From contig JAGLOY010000061.1 in assembly GCA_023138735.1 (NCBI GenBank), positions 1-64,000 on the forward strand: a stretch of 64,000 nt of DNA, read 5' to 3'. Below are positions 39,753 to 48,283 of this stretch, in pieces (within the stretch, counting starts at the first letter, position 1; every line of letters begins with the position of its first letter). The notes beneath the pieces are model-generated. The model was not told where the DNA came from and ran no database searches. It saw only the letters and a program-made list of their open reading frames with translations. This DNA comes from Candidatus Aegiribacteria sp. GTDB lineage: Bacteria > Fermentibacterota > Fermentibacteria > Fermentibacterales > JCC-6. A program made the translations under genes and the position numbers.

Positions 39753-40857
39753 ATTGGCGAAACCATTCATATCTGAAGCTGCTGTTAATAATGTGCTGGA
39801 GATATTCGAATCGGGCGATCTGGTTCAGGGTAAATATGTTAAAGAATTTGAGATTGTCCTTCAGGATTATTTGAAAATTGATCATTCAGTTCTAGTCTCA
39901 TCCGGAACCGCAGCTCTTCATCTCTCTCTGATGGCATTGGGAATAGGGTATGGTGATGAAGTTATTGTTCCGGCTTTTTCTTTCCCTGCAACCGCAAATG
40001 TAGTTGAAATTGTTGGCGCAAAACCTGTTCTGGTTGATATTAATCTTGATGATTACTGCATGAATGTCCCTGATATTGAAAAAGTAATTACGGATAAGAC
40101 AAAGGCGGTCATTGCTGTACATGAATTCGGGCAATCTGCTGATATGGAATCGTTAATGCAGAGTGCACAAAAACATGATCTCATGGTAATTGAAGACGCT
40201 GCATGTGCTCTGGGCACTGAATACAAGGGGCAAAAGGTTGGATCATTCGGTGATATTGGTTGTTTTAGTTTTCATCCGCGCAAGGCAGTTACGACAGGTG
40301 AAGGCGGTCTGGTTGTTTCAAACAATCCGGATATCGCGGATGAAGTTCGAGCATTGAGAAACCATGGCATCTCTGGTAAAAGCGATATTATTCATCCGGG
40401 TTTAAACTATAGAATGACAGATTTCCAGGCGGCTGTTGGATCAGCTCAGATGGATTCTCTTGAAAAAGCAATTGAAATACGAATCGAAATGGCAAGAACT
40501 TATAACGAACTCCTTGCTGATTGCGATTACATTATAACCCCCGCCATATTTCCTGAAAGAAAGAACGTATATCAAACCTATCATATTCTTCTGCATGATC
40601 GAATCAACCGGGAAGAACTGATATCCTGTTTATATGAAGATGGGGTGCAAACGAATTTTGGTGCTAATGCATTACATTGCCTTACATACTATAGAGAGAA
40701 ATATGGATACGAAGAATGTGATTTCCCTGTTGCCAGAAAAGCTTATGAGAAAGGGTTGGCACTGCCTTGTGGACCTCACATGAGTAATACTGATGTTGAA
40801 TATATTTGTGGAAAACTGCTGGCTGATTATCAAACCGGATTCTACACAAAGGAATAG
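39745..40857 (+). CDS. DegT/DnrJ/EryC1 family PLP sugar aminotransferase
   Basis: 370 residues from the ATG at 39745, which overlaps the epimerase stop; the longer upstream reading would run through the epimerase gene. Fold-type-I aminotransferase signatures: [11 protein letters not shown] near 60, [10 protein letters not shown] near 88, [13 protein letters not shown] near 160, and the PLP lysine in [14 protein letters not shown] near 188. It transfers an amino group from glutamate to a keto-sugar nucleotide. Candidate products are 4-amino-4,6-dideoxy or 3-amino sugars. It differs from the WecE at 58690 and from WbpE-type sequences. It could supply the 3-amino group for the WlbB step, but that is a guess. 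Confidence 0.85.
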   Translation: MIRLAKPFISEAAVNNVLEIFESGDLVQGKYVKEFEIVLQDYLKIDHSVLVSSGTAALHLSLMALGIGYGDEVIVPAFSFPATANVVEIVGAKPVLVDINLDDYCMNVPDIEKVITDKTKAVIAVHEFGQSADMESLMQSAQKHDLMVIEDAACALGTEYKGQKVGSFGDIGCFSFHPRKAVTTGEGGLVVSNNPDIADEVRALRNHGISGKSDIIHPGLNYRMTDFQAAVGSAQMDSLEKAIEIRIEMARTYNELLADCDYIITPAIFPERKNVYQTYHILLHDRINREELISCLYEDGVQTNFGANALHCLTYYREKYGYEECDFPVARKAYEKGLALPCGPHMSNTDVEYICGKLLADYQTGFYTKE

Positions 40858-40858
40858 G

Positions 40859-41764
40859 ATGGATGTCCTTGTAACTGGAGCTACGGGTTTCATGGGGAGG
40901 CATCTCGTCCGATTTCTTACGCGACAATCCGGACTTGAGTTATGGTGTATATCCCGGAACGGTGGGCAGGTTGACGGGATTCATGTGGACAGCGTTGATC
41001 TCACTTCGTATGAAGAAGTTGCGCAATGGCACAGGAACAAGCCGATTATTGATACAATCTTTCATCTGGCAGCATTGATCCCTTCATCTTCTGAATCATC
41101 GGAATCCGATGATATGTTCTTTAATAATCTACTTATGATGAAGAATATCATTTCATTGGGAGTTTCAGATAAGTCGTCAATTGTGAATATTTCCAGTTCT
41201 TCGATCTATTCTATGGATAATAATGTCCCGCTGACCGAAGATATGCTTCCTCAACCAGATAATCTGTATTCTTTGTCGAAATATACTGGTGAACTGTTAT
41301 GCGATATCGCGCATATGCGATATGGTATATCTGCTGCAAATCTGCGGATATCCGCGCCGTATGGACCCTGCCAGAAAGTACAGACGGTTATAAATGTTTT
41401 TCTGAGGGCAGCATTGGAGTCAAGAGAAATTACTGTATTCGGCTCAGGTAATCGCACACAGGATTTTACATATATTGATGATGTGATTCAGGCGATATGG
41501 TTGGCCTGCCGGAAAAAAGCATCCGGTGCATATAACATTGCCAGCGGTAAAGCTGTAACAATGTGCGAACTGGCGAAAACAGTATTGCATGTTGAACCAC
41601 AGAGCAAATCTGAAATCGTATACTCGGGCACGCCGGATTCTCAAGAAACCTGCAGAGGAGTGTTTTCCATTGAGAAAGCTCGGAATGTCCTGGGTTATGT
41701 TCCACAAACTTCATTGGAAAATGGATTGCTGCACTGCATGGATGCTATGAAAAACGGAGGATGA
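40859..41764 (+). CDS. NAD-dependent epimerase/dehydratase (second)
   Basis: 301 residues from an ATG one base after the previous stop. NAD site VTGATGFMGRHLV (residues 5-17), HLAALIPSSSES near 75, SSSSIYS then YSLSKYTGE with the catalytic Tyr/Lys (near 142-146), and FTYIDDVIQA near 205. It is an extended SDR acting on a nucleotide sugar. It lies between the aminotransferase and the metallophosphoesterase and is part of the same operon. Confidence 0.8.
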   Translation: MDVLVTGATGFMGRHLVRFLTRQSGLELWCISRNGGQVDGIHVDSVDLTSYEEVAQWHRNKPIIDTIFHLAALIPSSSESSESDDMFFNNLLMMKNIISLGVSDKSSIVNISSSSIYSMDNNVPLTEDMLPQPDNLYSLSKYTGELLCDIAHMRYGISAANLRISAPYGPCQKVQTVINVFLRAALESREITVFGSGNRTQDFTYIDDVIQAIWLACRKKASGAYNIASGKAVTMCELAKTVLHVEPQSKSEIVYSGTPDSQETCRGVFSIEKARNVLGYVPQTSLENGLLHCMDAMKNGG

Positions 41765-41765
41765 A

Positions 41766-42449
41766 TTGCGGATTGGTGTTATCGCGGATATTCATGGCAA
41801 TAGCTCCGGTTTGAGTGCTGTATTTGCTGATATGGAACGGTTGAATATCGAACATATTCTGATAGCCGGGGATTTCGTTGGTTATTATCCCTATGTGAAC
41901 GAAGCATTCAGTCTTCTTCGATCGAAGAATGTTACTTGTGTACTGGGTAATCATGATTGCTATCTGTTGGATAGGATATCGGTTTCAGAGGATCTCAGAC
42001 TCTCGTACAAGCTGGATTATATCGAGCGGATTATTTCGGAAAATAATATGGAATGGTTATCCGGTTTACCAGTTCTCAGAAGATTTGAACTTGGAGGATT
42101 GAACTGGATCCTGTGTCATGGCAGCCCATGGAGTATTGAAGAATATATATATCCTGACAGCAGTGATCTTGAGCGTTTTGCCGAACTTGAAGCGGATATT
42201 GTTGTTATGGGTCATTCTCATATCCCTATGGTTCACAGAGCGGGGGATGTATTACTGGTAAATCCCGGTTCCTGCGGTCAACCGAGAGATTACAATCCTT
42301 TAGCGTCCTATGCTGTTGTGGAAACCGAAATTCGTGAGGTTGAGATCAGGCGCGTGCCATACGATGTTAATACTGTCTGTAAGCGTTTAGCGGAGGAAGG
42401 TTACGAACAGGAGCTCATTGATATTCTAACACGAACGAGCGGGGAGTGA
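41766..42449 (+). CDS. Calcineurin-like metallophosphoesterase (YfcE/MJ0936 type)
   Basis: 227 residues. All metal-site motifs of the family are present: D-x-H (IADIHGN, residues 7-12), GD (LIAGDFVG), GNHD (VLGNHDCYLL), and GHSHIP with NPGSCGQPR near 175. A small cytoplasmic phosphodiesterase or phosphatase fold of this type has many substrates. The start is TTG at 41766 after GGAGG; the previous gene stops one base earlier. Its role in a sugar operon is unclear; removing a phosphate or nucleotide from an activated intermediate is possible. Confidence 0.8.
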   Translation: MRIGVIADIHGNSSGLSAVFADMERLNIEHILIAGDFVGYYPYVNEAFSLLRSKNVTCVLGNHDCYLLDRISVSEDLRLSYKLDYIERIISENNMEWLSGLPVLRRFELGGLNWILCHGSPWSIEEYIYPDSSDLERFAELEADIVVMGHSHIPMVHRAGDVLLVNPGSCGQPRDYNPLASYAVVETEIREVEIRRVPYDVNTVCKRLAEEGYEQELIDILTRTSGE

Positions 42450-42454
42450 TCACT

Positions 42455-43564
42455 ATGCAAGCTTGTTCACCTGACATGGTGAGTGTAATCATTACAGGTG
42501 TCAGCGGTGGCAGTATTGGTAATGAACTGATAAAAGCACTGCGACTGGCAGAAGCATCATATCACATAATAGGTGTTGATATGAACCCGGCAAGTCTTGG
42601 ATTGTATCAGGCAGATGAATCCTGCATCGTGCCCCTGGCTTTGGATCCCGAGTATGTTGATGTTCTATTGGAACTCTGTGAGAAGAAAAATGCCAGAGTA
42701 CTGATTCCTGGCTCAGAACCTGAAATGAAGATAATTTCAGCAAATCGTCAACTTTTTACAGAAGCCAACATATTAACATTGATCAATAGTGCATATGTTA
42801 TTAATTTATGCACAGATAAGTGGAAAACAATCAATTTCCTGACTGAAAATGGATTTAATTCTCCAAAATCCGTATTGCTGAAGAATGAGGATGACTGCAC
42901 AAAAATAGAAAAAATGCCCGTTGTAATTAAACCATCTACAGGCAGTGGCGGGAGTAATCTTGTGTTTATCGCTCAGGACATTGAAGAATCGCGTTTTTTT
43001 GCCCGCTACATTCTTAAAGCCGGGATGTTGCCCATTGCTCAGGAATACCTGGGTGCATTTGATGAAGAGTATACTGTCGGTGTTCTGACAACACTCGATG
43101 GAGAACTGGTAAGTTCCCTGGCAGTACACCGCCGTATAATGAGTGGACTTTCCAACAGGATGAAGATAAATGGCCGTGTTGGTAAATATGCCGGAAAGAC
43201 ACTCGCAATTTCCTCCGGTATTTCACAGGGAGCAATAGAAGACCTGCCTGAAATTCGTTCAGAATGTGAACGTCTGGCTGCAGCCTTAGGCTCAAAAGGT
43301 CCACTTAACATTCAACTTCGAGTTGCTGACGGAAAGGTTTACATTTTCGAGATAAATCCTCGGTTTTCAGGAACAACTGCATTTCGTGCACTGGCAGGTT
43401 GTAACGAACCTGACATTCTAATTCGTCATCATTTATTCGATGATTCGTTCCGCCCTGTATCTTACGAATATGGCGAAGTGGTTAGAGGGTTGGTTGAAAG
43501 ATTTATCCCCCCTGAAGAATTATCGAATCATGTCTATCTATGTAAAAAGAGGAGCGAATCATGA
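42455..43564 (+). CDS. ATP-grasp ligase of the carbamoyl-phosphate-synthase type
   Basis: 369 residues. An N-terminal Rossmann-like preATP-grasp domain (about 1-115) precedes the ATP-grasp core: VIKPSTGSGGSNL (near 155-167, the phosphate-binding loop) and IFEINPRFSGTTA (near 290-305) with the metal-binding Glu and Asn. Such enzymes join a carboxylate to an amine or thiol by an acyl-phosphate. Here it could ligate an amino acid or other acid to an amino sugar. I chose the ATG at 42455 with GGGGAG nine bases upstream over the GTG at 42446. Its stop overlaps the next start by 4 bases. Confidence 0.78.
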   Translation: MQACSPDMVSVIITGVSGGSIGNELIKALRLAEASYHIIGVDMNPASLGLYQADESCIVPLALDPEYVDVLLELCEKKNARVLIPGSEPEMKIISANRQLFTEANILTLINSAYVINLCTDKWKTINFLTENGFNSPKSVLLKNEDDCTKIEKMPVVIKPSTGSGGSNLVFIAQDIEESRFFARYILKAGMLPIAQEYLGAFDEEYTVGVLTTLDGELVSSLAVHRRIMSGLSNRMKINGRVGKYAGKTLAISSGISQGAIEDLPEIRSECERLAAALGSKGPLNIQLRVADGKVYIFEINPRFSGTTAFRALAGCNEPDILIRHHLFDDSFRPVSYEYGEVVRGLVERFIPPEELSNHVYLCKKRSES

Positions 43565-44394
43565 TGGATAGAAAACTGTCAACCAGGATTAAGCAGGCAA
43601 ACATTGAATATCATTCCAGCATGGCATCCACTTACAATATCGAACAACCTCACTATCAGGCTGAGAATACAAACCGTGTAGAGAAAATTATCAGTGACCT
43701 TGCTGAGAAAACAGATGGCGGAAATCTGCTGGACATAGGCTGTGGAACAGGATTTGTAATCGATATAGCAAAGAAGTACTTTGATAGAGTTGTAGGCATA
43801 GATTTAACTCAAGCGATGTTGGATGAGATCAATCCGGCTGAAAATGTGACGGTATATATCGGTGATTCAGAAGATATGCAGTTCGATGATGAATCTTTTG
43901 ATGTGTGCACAGCTTATTCTTTTCTGCATCATCTGCCTGATTTTGAACCGACAGTGAATGAGGTTTTCCGCATTTTACGATTTGGCGGATATTTCTATAG
44001 CGATGCCGATCCTAACTGTTTCTGCTTTTCGGAACTTGAGAAAACCTCAACTGATAATTCTGAGATATCTGAATGCCTTGGATCGGAGATTGAGGCTATT
44101 CAGGATGTATTCAGCATTCTGGCAAAGAAGTACAATATCTCTGAAGAGACTGTAGTTATGGCGGAGTATCGGGATCTATCCAAAGGAGGAATTGACCCAT
44201 ACGAGCTGATTGAGCTGTTTGAAAGTACTGGTTTTAAATCAGCTGTTGCCCATCTGGTATGGTTTCTTGGTCAGGGACATATCATACATAGTATATCCTC
44301 GGAGACAGCATTTGCGATTGATGACTATCTACAATCCATGCTGCCGGTAACCAGGAATCTTTACAAATATTTTACAATAATCGCTCAAAAGTGA
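43561..44394 (+). CDS. SAM-dependent class I methyltransferase
   Basis: 277 residues, starting in the ATP-grasp stop (ATGA). Motif I LLDIGCGTGFVIDIAKK (near 60), motif II region VVGIDLTQAMLDE, DMQFDDESFDVCTAYSFLHH (motif IV/post) and RILRFGGYFYSDAD (motif V). It transfers a methyl group from S-adenosylmethionine. The acceptor is unknown; a sugar hydroxyl or amino group fits the operon. Followed by HisH after 19 bases. Confidence 0.8.
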   Translation: MMDRKLSTRIKQANIEYHSSMASTYNIEQPHYQAENTNRVEKIISDLAEKTDGGNLLDIGCGTGFVIDIAKKYFDRVVGIDLTQAMLDEINPAENVTVYIGDSEDMQFDDESFDVCTAYSFLHHLPDFEPTVNEVFRILRFGGYFYSDADPNCFCFSELEKTSTDNSEISECLGSEIEAIQDVFSILAKKYNISEETVVMAEYRDLSKGGIDPYELIELFESTGFKSAVAHLVWFLGQGHIIHSISSETAFAIDDYLQSMLPVTRNLYKYFTIIAQK

Positions 44395-44413
44395 ATCAGA
44401 TCGTAGAAAAAGA

Positions 44414-45043
44414 ATGATGAATGAACTGGTCGTTATTATCAATTATGGGATGGGCAATCTAGGGTCTATTCAGAACATGCTCAAGCACGTAGGTGTAGAA
44501 TCAACTATTTCTGATAACATTACAGATATTGAGAATGCAGATAAGCTGGTTCTATCGGGTGTGGGTGCTTTTGACAGCGGGATGAAGAATATATCTGACC
44601 TTGGTTTTATATCTGTTCTTAATAGCAAGGTTCTTGATGATAAAACACCAATTCTTGGAATCTGTCTTGGAATGCAGCTGTTCGCTCAAAGCAGCGAAGA
44701 GGGAAAACTATCGGGTTTGGGATGGATAAATGCTGATACGGTAAGATTCAGCTTTGCTGATGAATCCTGTAACTTGAAAATTCCTCATATGGGATGGAAT
44801 CATGCAAATGTTCAAAGAGATAGTGAATTAATTAAAGATGTATCTGAAGATTCTCGCTTCTATTTTGTTCATTCCTATCATTTAGACTGCAGGGAACTGG
44901 AAAATGTTATTTGCACGACACATTACGGTTACGATTTTCCATCAGTTGTTGAGAAGGAGAATATCTTTGGTGTTCAATTCCATCCAGAAAAAAGCCACAA
45001 GTTCGGCATGAAATTACTGAGTAATTTCGCTCAGATTGTCTAA
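44414..45043 (+). CDS. wbuY: HisH-like glutamine amidotransferase of sugar amidation (WbuY)
   Basis: 209 residues with the class I glutaminase triad: Cys84 in GICLGMQLF, and His and Glu in FHPEKSH near the end. It releases ammonia from glutamine for its HisF-like partner, encoded next. Such HisH copies that sit beside a second HisF and an N-acetyl-sugar amidotransferase, away from the histidine operon, belong to sugar amidation clusters (WbuY/WbuZ/WbuX in O-antigen loci). No other his genes occur here, so histidine synthesis is unlikely to be the role. Confidence 0.85.
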   Translation: MMNELVVIINYGMGNLGSIQNMLKHVGVESTISDNITDIENADKLVLSGVGAFDSGMKNISDLGFISVLNSKVLDDKTPILGICLGMQLFAQSSEEGKLSGLGWINADTVRFSFADESCNLKIPHMGWNHANVQRDSELIKDVSEDSRFYFVHSYHLDCRELENVICTTHYGYDFPSVVEKENIFGVQFHPEKSHKFGMKLLSNFAQIV

Positions 45044-45044
45044 T

Positions 45045-45815
45045 ATGTTAATGACGAGGGTGATGCCATGTCTGCTTGTTGAGAATGGCAGATTGGTAAA
45101 GACTGTAAATTTCAAGAATCCGTCTTACGTAGGTGATCCTGTCAATGCGATAAAAATATATAACGAAAAAGAGGTTGATGAACTGGTTCTGCTGGATATT
45201 GTTGCAACTTCTGAGGGAAGAGAACCGTCTTTTGATCTCTTATCTAACGTTGCTGATGAGTGTTTTATGCCCCTTACATATGGCGGCGGTATCAGGGAAC
45301 TTGATGATATTAAGGAAATATTCAGCCTTGGAATTGAGAAGGTTGCCATCAACAGTTTTGCGGCGCAAGACCCGGGATTCATCAGAAAAGCGGCAGAATT
45401 ATTTGGAAATCAGAGCATCGTTGTCTCGATCGATGTAAAGAAATCCATGTTCGGAAAATACGCAGTTTATACTCAAAGCGGCCAAAAAAACACCGGCTAT
45501 AACCCGGTTGAATACGCCGCTGAAATGGAAGAAATGGGGGCGGGTGAGATACTTCTAAACTCTATCGACAGAGACGGAACCTGGAAAGGTTATGATATTG
45601 CATTAATTCGCGCAGTGACCGATGCCGTGAATATTCCGGTCATAGCCTGTGGAGGCGCGGGAAATGTGCAGGATTTCGGTAACGCAGTCAGCCAGGGCGG
45701 TGCATCTGCTGTTGCGGCAGGCAGTATGGTGGTTTACTCGGGGAAGGGATTAGGTGTCCTGATCAACTTCCCGAAACGAATCGAATTAAGAGAAGTATTT
45801 GGAGAGACAGTATAA
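45045..45815 (+). CDS. wbuZ: HisF-like cyclase subunit of sugar amidation (WbuZ)
   Basis: 256 residues, (beta/alpha)8 fold with phosphate loops GGGIRE and GGAGN. Authentic HisF has two catalytic aspartates, residues 11 and 130. Here residue 11 is Leu (MPCLLVENGR), while Asp130 (SIDVKK) is kept. The CLLVENGRLVKT-x-x-FKNP-x-YVGDP form is the pattern of WbuZ-type proteins. So it should carry ammonia but not do the histidine-pathway cyclisation. I use the ATG at 45045, just after the wbuY stop, rather than a TTG at 45036. The stop overlaps the next start as TAATG. Confidence 0.87.
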   Translation: MLMTRVMPCLLVENGRLVKTVNFKNPSYVGDPVNAIKIYNEKEVDELVLLDIVATSEGREPSFDLLSNVADECFMPLTYGGGIRELDDIKEIFSLGIEKVAINSFAAQDPGFIRKAAELFGNQSIVVSIDVKKSMFGKYAVYTQSGQKNTGYNPVEYAAEMEEMGAGEILLNSIDRDGTWKGYDIALIRAVTDAVNIPVIACGGAGNVQDFGNAVSQGGASAVAAGSMVVYSGKGLGVLINFPKRIELREVFGETV

Positions 45816-46942
45816 TGATATGTTCCCGCTGCATTTATGATGACCACATACCATATATAACTTTCGATTCAGAAGGAGTATGCAATTATTGCCATCGGTT
45901 TGACCAATTGGAAGAAGAATACCCCAAAGGTGAACAAGGGTGGAAGAAACTAAAATCAATTGCGGAAAAGATTAAAAAAGATGGCATTAAGAAACCCTAC
46001 GATGTTGTTATTGGTGTCAGTGGCGGCTGCGATTCTTCCTATATGGTATTTCTCGCAAAAGAACTTGGCTTACGTCCCCTGGCCGCACATTACGACAATA
46101 CATGGAATTCGAAGATTGCTGTAGAGAATATTAACAATGTCCTGAGCAGCCTTGAAGTGGATCTTTTCACTCATGTTGTGGATAATCGTGAGTATTGTGA
46201 CATTTTCAAATCATTTATGAAAGCCTCAGTTCCTGAGATTGATTGCCCCTCCGATATAGGTTTAGCAACAACCCATTACCTGGCATGTGAGAAGTATGGA
46301 ATAAAATATATCTTTGAGGGGCATAGTTTCAGAACGGAAGGAATAACACCGCATGGCTGGGTATATATGGACGCGAAGTATATTGACACTATTCAGAAAC
46401 AATTTGGTTCATATAAGATAAAAACATTTCCTAATCTATGGTTGTCAAGCTGGTTAAAATGGACTGTCATTAAAGGGATCAAGAAAATCAGACCCATGTA
46501 TTACATCGATCATAACAAAGAGAAAGCGAAAGAATTCTTAAGCAAAGAGTTCGGATGGCAGTGGTATGGTGGTCATCACATGGAGAATAGAACAGCGTAT
46601 TTTGCAAATAACTATTTTCTCCCCCTTAAATTCAACATTGATCTGAGATATCCTGAATTTTCTGCCCTGGTCAGATCAGGTCAAATGACAAGAGAAGAGG
46701 CTCTGTCGAAGATAAAGGAACCCAAACCATTCGATACCAGTATATTGGATGAAGTTAAGAAGCGACTTGATTTTACTGATGAAGAATTTGAAGAAATAAT
46801 GAACCTGCCATTGAAATCCTATCGAGATTACAAAACCTACAAGCAGACTTTTGAACGATACAAGTGGTTTTTCTGGACCATGTATAAGCTGGATCTGGTT
46901 CCAAAAAGCTTCTATATGAAATACACATCAAAGTACAAATAG
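45815..46942 (+). CDS. wbuX: N-acetyl-sugar amidotransferase (WbuX/WbpG/PseA family)
   Basis: 375 residues. N-terminal zinc-binding cysteines (CSRCIYDD, then CNYCHRF), a PP-loop ATP site GVSGGCDSSYM near 70, EGHSFRTEGITP near 168, and a C-terminal helical part. Members of this family (WbpG in Pseudomonas, PseA in Campylobacter) use ammonia from a HisH/HisF pair to turn an N-acetyl group into an acetamidino group on a sugar nucleotide. Its gene starts in the wbuZ stop codon. The tight trio makes the assignment firm; the sugar itself is not known. Base composition is noticeably AT-rich here. Confidence 0.88.
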   Translation: MICSRCIYDDHIPYITFDSEGVCNYCHRFDQLEEEYPKGEQGWKKLKSIAEKIKKDGIKKPYDVVIGVSGGCDSSYMVFLAKELGLRPLAAHYDNTWNSKIAVENINNVLSSLEVDLFTHVVDNREYCDIFKSFMKASVPEIDCPSDIGLATTHYLACEKYGIKYIFEGHSFRTEGITPHGWVYMDAKYIDTIQKQFGSYKIKTFPNLWLSSWLKWTVIKGIKKIRPMYYIDHNKEKAKEFLSKEFGWQWYGGHHMENRTAYFANNYFLPLKFNIDLRYPEFSALVRSGQMTREEALSKIKEPKPFDTSILDEVKKRLDFTDEEFEEIMNLPLKSYRDYKTYKQTFERYKWFFWTMYKLDLVPKSFYMKYTSKYK

Positions 46943-46951
46943 AATTATGAA

Positions 46952-48283
46952 ATGAAGAGAAAAAAAAGAATACTTCTGGGAATTGGTGAAATAGCCGGAT
47001 ACTATACAAACCTGAAAAAGGGTCTTGATGAGCTTGGTGCGAAATCTTACTTTTTCAGCATCGATGCCCATCCATTCAGATACGGTCACGGAGATAAAAG
47101 GGAAAGACTGTATATGCGAATGGTCAGATATTTTCTGCAGAAGAAAATATCATCAAAGAAAAGGAAATCAATCCTTGAAATCTGGTGGACACTGTTACTG
47201 GTGCTGTCCATATTCCCCTTGAGATTGAGTATCTTCATCTGGTCATTGTTCTGGTGTGATGTTTTTGTCTTTCATGGAACATCCTCCTTCTTTCATGGAA
47301 CCTCTTCCTTTTTTGAAATGTATGATTTGCCGATATTGAAGCTTTTTGGCAAGCGTATAATCTGGATTTTTCACGGCAGTGATACCAGGCCAGCCTATAT
47401 CAGCGGGTCCAGTGTTTCGAAAAATTATGGCTGTTCTATAGAAAAATGTATCAGGATTGCACAAAAACAGAAGAAGTGGATTAAACGAATAGAACGGTAT
47501 GCTGATGTCATTATCAACCATCCTACAAGCTCTCAGTTTCACGAAAAGAAGTTTGTACAGCACTACGTTATAGGAATTCCAATCTATAGCAGATACAAAG
47601 CCGAACATCATGAAGCAGCTGTGGTAGATAAGAAATTGCGAATTGTCCATGCGCCTTCTTTTTCCGAATGCAAGGGATCGAGCAGATTTCGCAAGATCAT
47701 GAATAAAATGCGGGAAAAAGGTTATTCGTTTGAGTATATAGAAATAGTCGGGAGACCGAATTCCGAGGTCTTAATGGAACTGGCTGACTGTGACTTTGTT
47801 GTTGATGAACTTTATTCCGACATTCTGATGGCAGGGCTAGCTACAGAGGCCGCATTTTTCGAGAAACCTTCAGTGGTAGGTAGTTATGCTTCCATGGAAG
47901 ATATGGGACATTTGAATGAGAAATTGATTCCCCCAACTGAATTTCACCACCCGGATGAAATCGAAGATGCAATAGAAAAACTGATAACAGATGAACAGTA
48001 CAGACTTGAACTTGGTAAAAAAGCCGGAGATTTCATTACTGAAAACTGGGCACCTGGAAAGGTTGCAGAACGGTTCCTTCGAGTTGTCAATGATGATTAT
48101 CCTGAAGAATGGCTTTTTGACCCTAAAGATATTCGTTACCTTCACGGTTGGGGTTTGGATGAGGAAAATGTTAGAAGTCTGATAAGGCAAACTCTGGAGT
48201 TTGCTGGGAAGGATGGACTTAATCTGTCCGATAAGCCTGAGCTGGAACAGAAATTCATCGAATTTGCTAACGATGAAAATTGA
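46952..48283 (+). CDS. GT-B type glycosyltransferase, putative
   Basis: 443 residues with two Rossmann-like halves: an N-terminal half (RILLGIGEIAGYYTNLKKGL; FHGSDTRP near 145) and a C-terminal half ending in EDAIEKLITDEQYRLELGKK and AERFLRVV, the usual tail of group 1 glycosyltransferases. The E-x7-E region is weak (DELYSDILMAGLATEAAFFE). It likely adds a sugar to a lipid-linked glycan on the cytoplasmic face. A seven-residue tandem duplication (FHGTSSF twice) is present near 106-119. Start at the ATG at 46952; no clear ribosome-binding site. Confidence 0.65.
   Translation: MKRKKRILLGIGEIAGYYTNLKKGLDELGAKSYFFSIDAHPFRYGHGDKRERLYMRMVRYFLQKKISSKKRKSILEIWWTLLLVLSIFPLRLSIFIWSLFWCDVFVFHGTSSFFHGTSSFFEMYDLPILKLFGKRIIWIFHGSDTRPAYISGSSVSKNYGCSIEKCIRIAQKQKKWIKRIERYADVIINHPTSSQFHEKKFVQHYVIGIPIYSRYKAEHHEAAVVDKKLRIVHAPSFSECKGSSRFRKIMNKMREKGYSFEYIEIVGRPNSEVLMELADCDFVVDELYSDILMAGLATEAAFFEKPSVVGSYASMEDMGHLNEKLIPPTEFHHPDEIEDAIEKLITDEQYRLELGKKAGDFITENWAPGKVAERFLRVVNDDYPEEWLFDPKDIRYLHGWGLDEENVRSLIRQTLEFAGKDGLNLSDKPELEQKFIEFANDEN
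47268..47309 (+). repeat. In-frame 21-base tandem duplication within a glycosyltransferase gene
   Basis: Two adjacent 21-base units (47268-47288 and 47289-47309) are identical at 19 of 21 positions and encode the same seven residues, FHGTSSF, twice. Both differences are silent, so the copy is not brand new. Confidence 0.8.

Noticed and set aside
44414-45815. HisH and HisF as part of histidine biosynthesis
   Set aside because: No other his gene is present, residue 11 of the HisF-like protein is Leu instead of Asp, and an N-acetyl-sugar amidotransferase follows directly.
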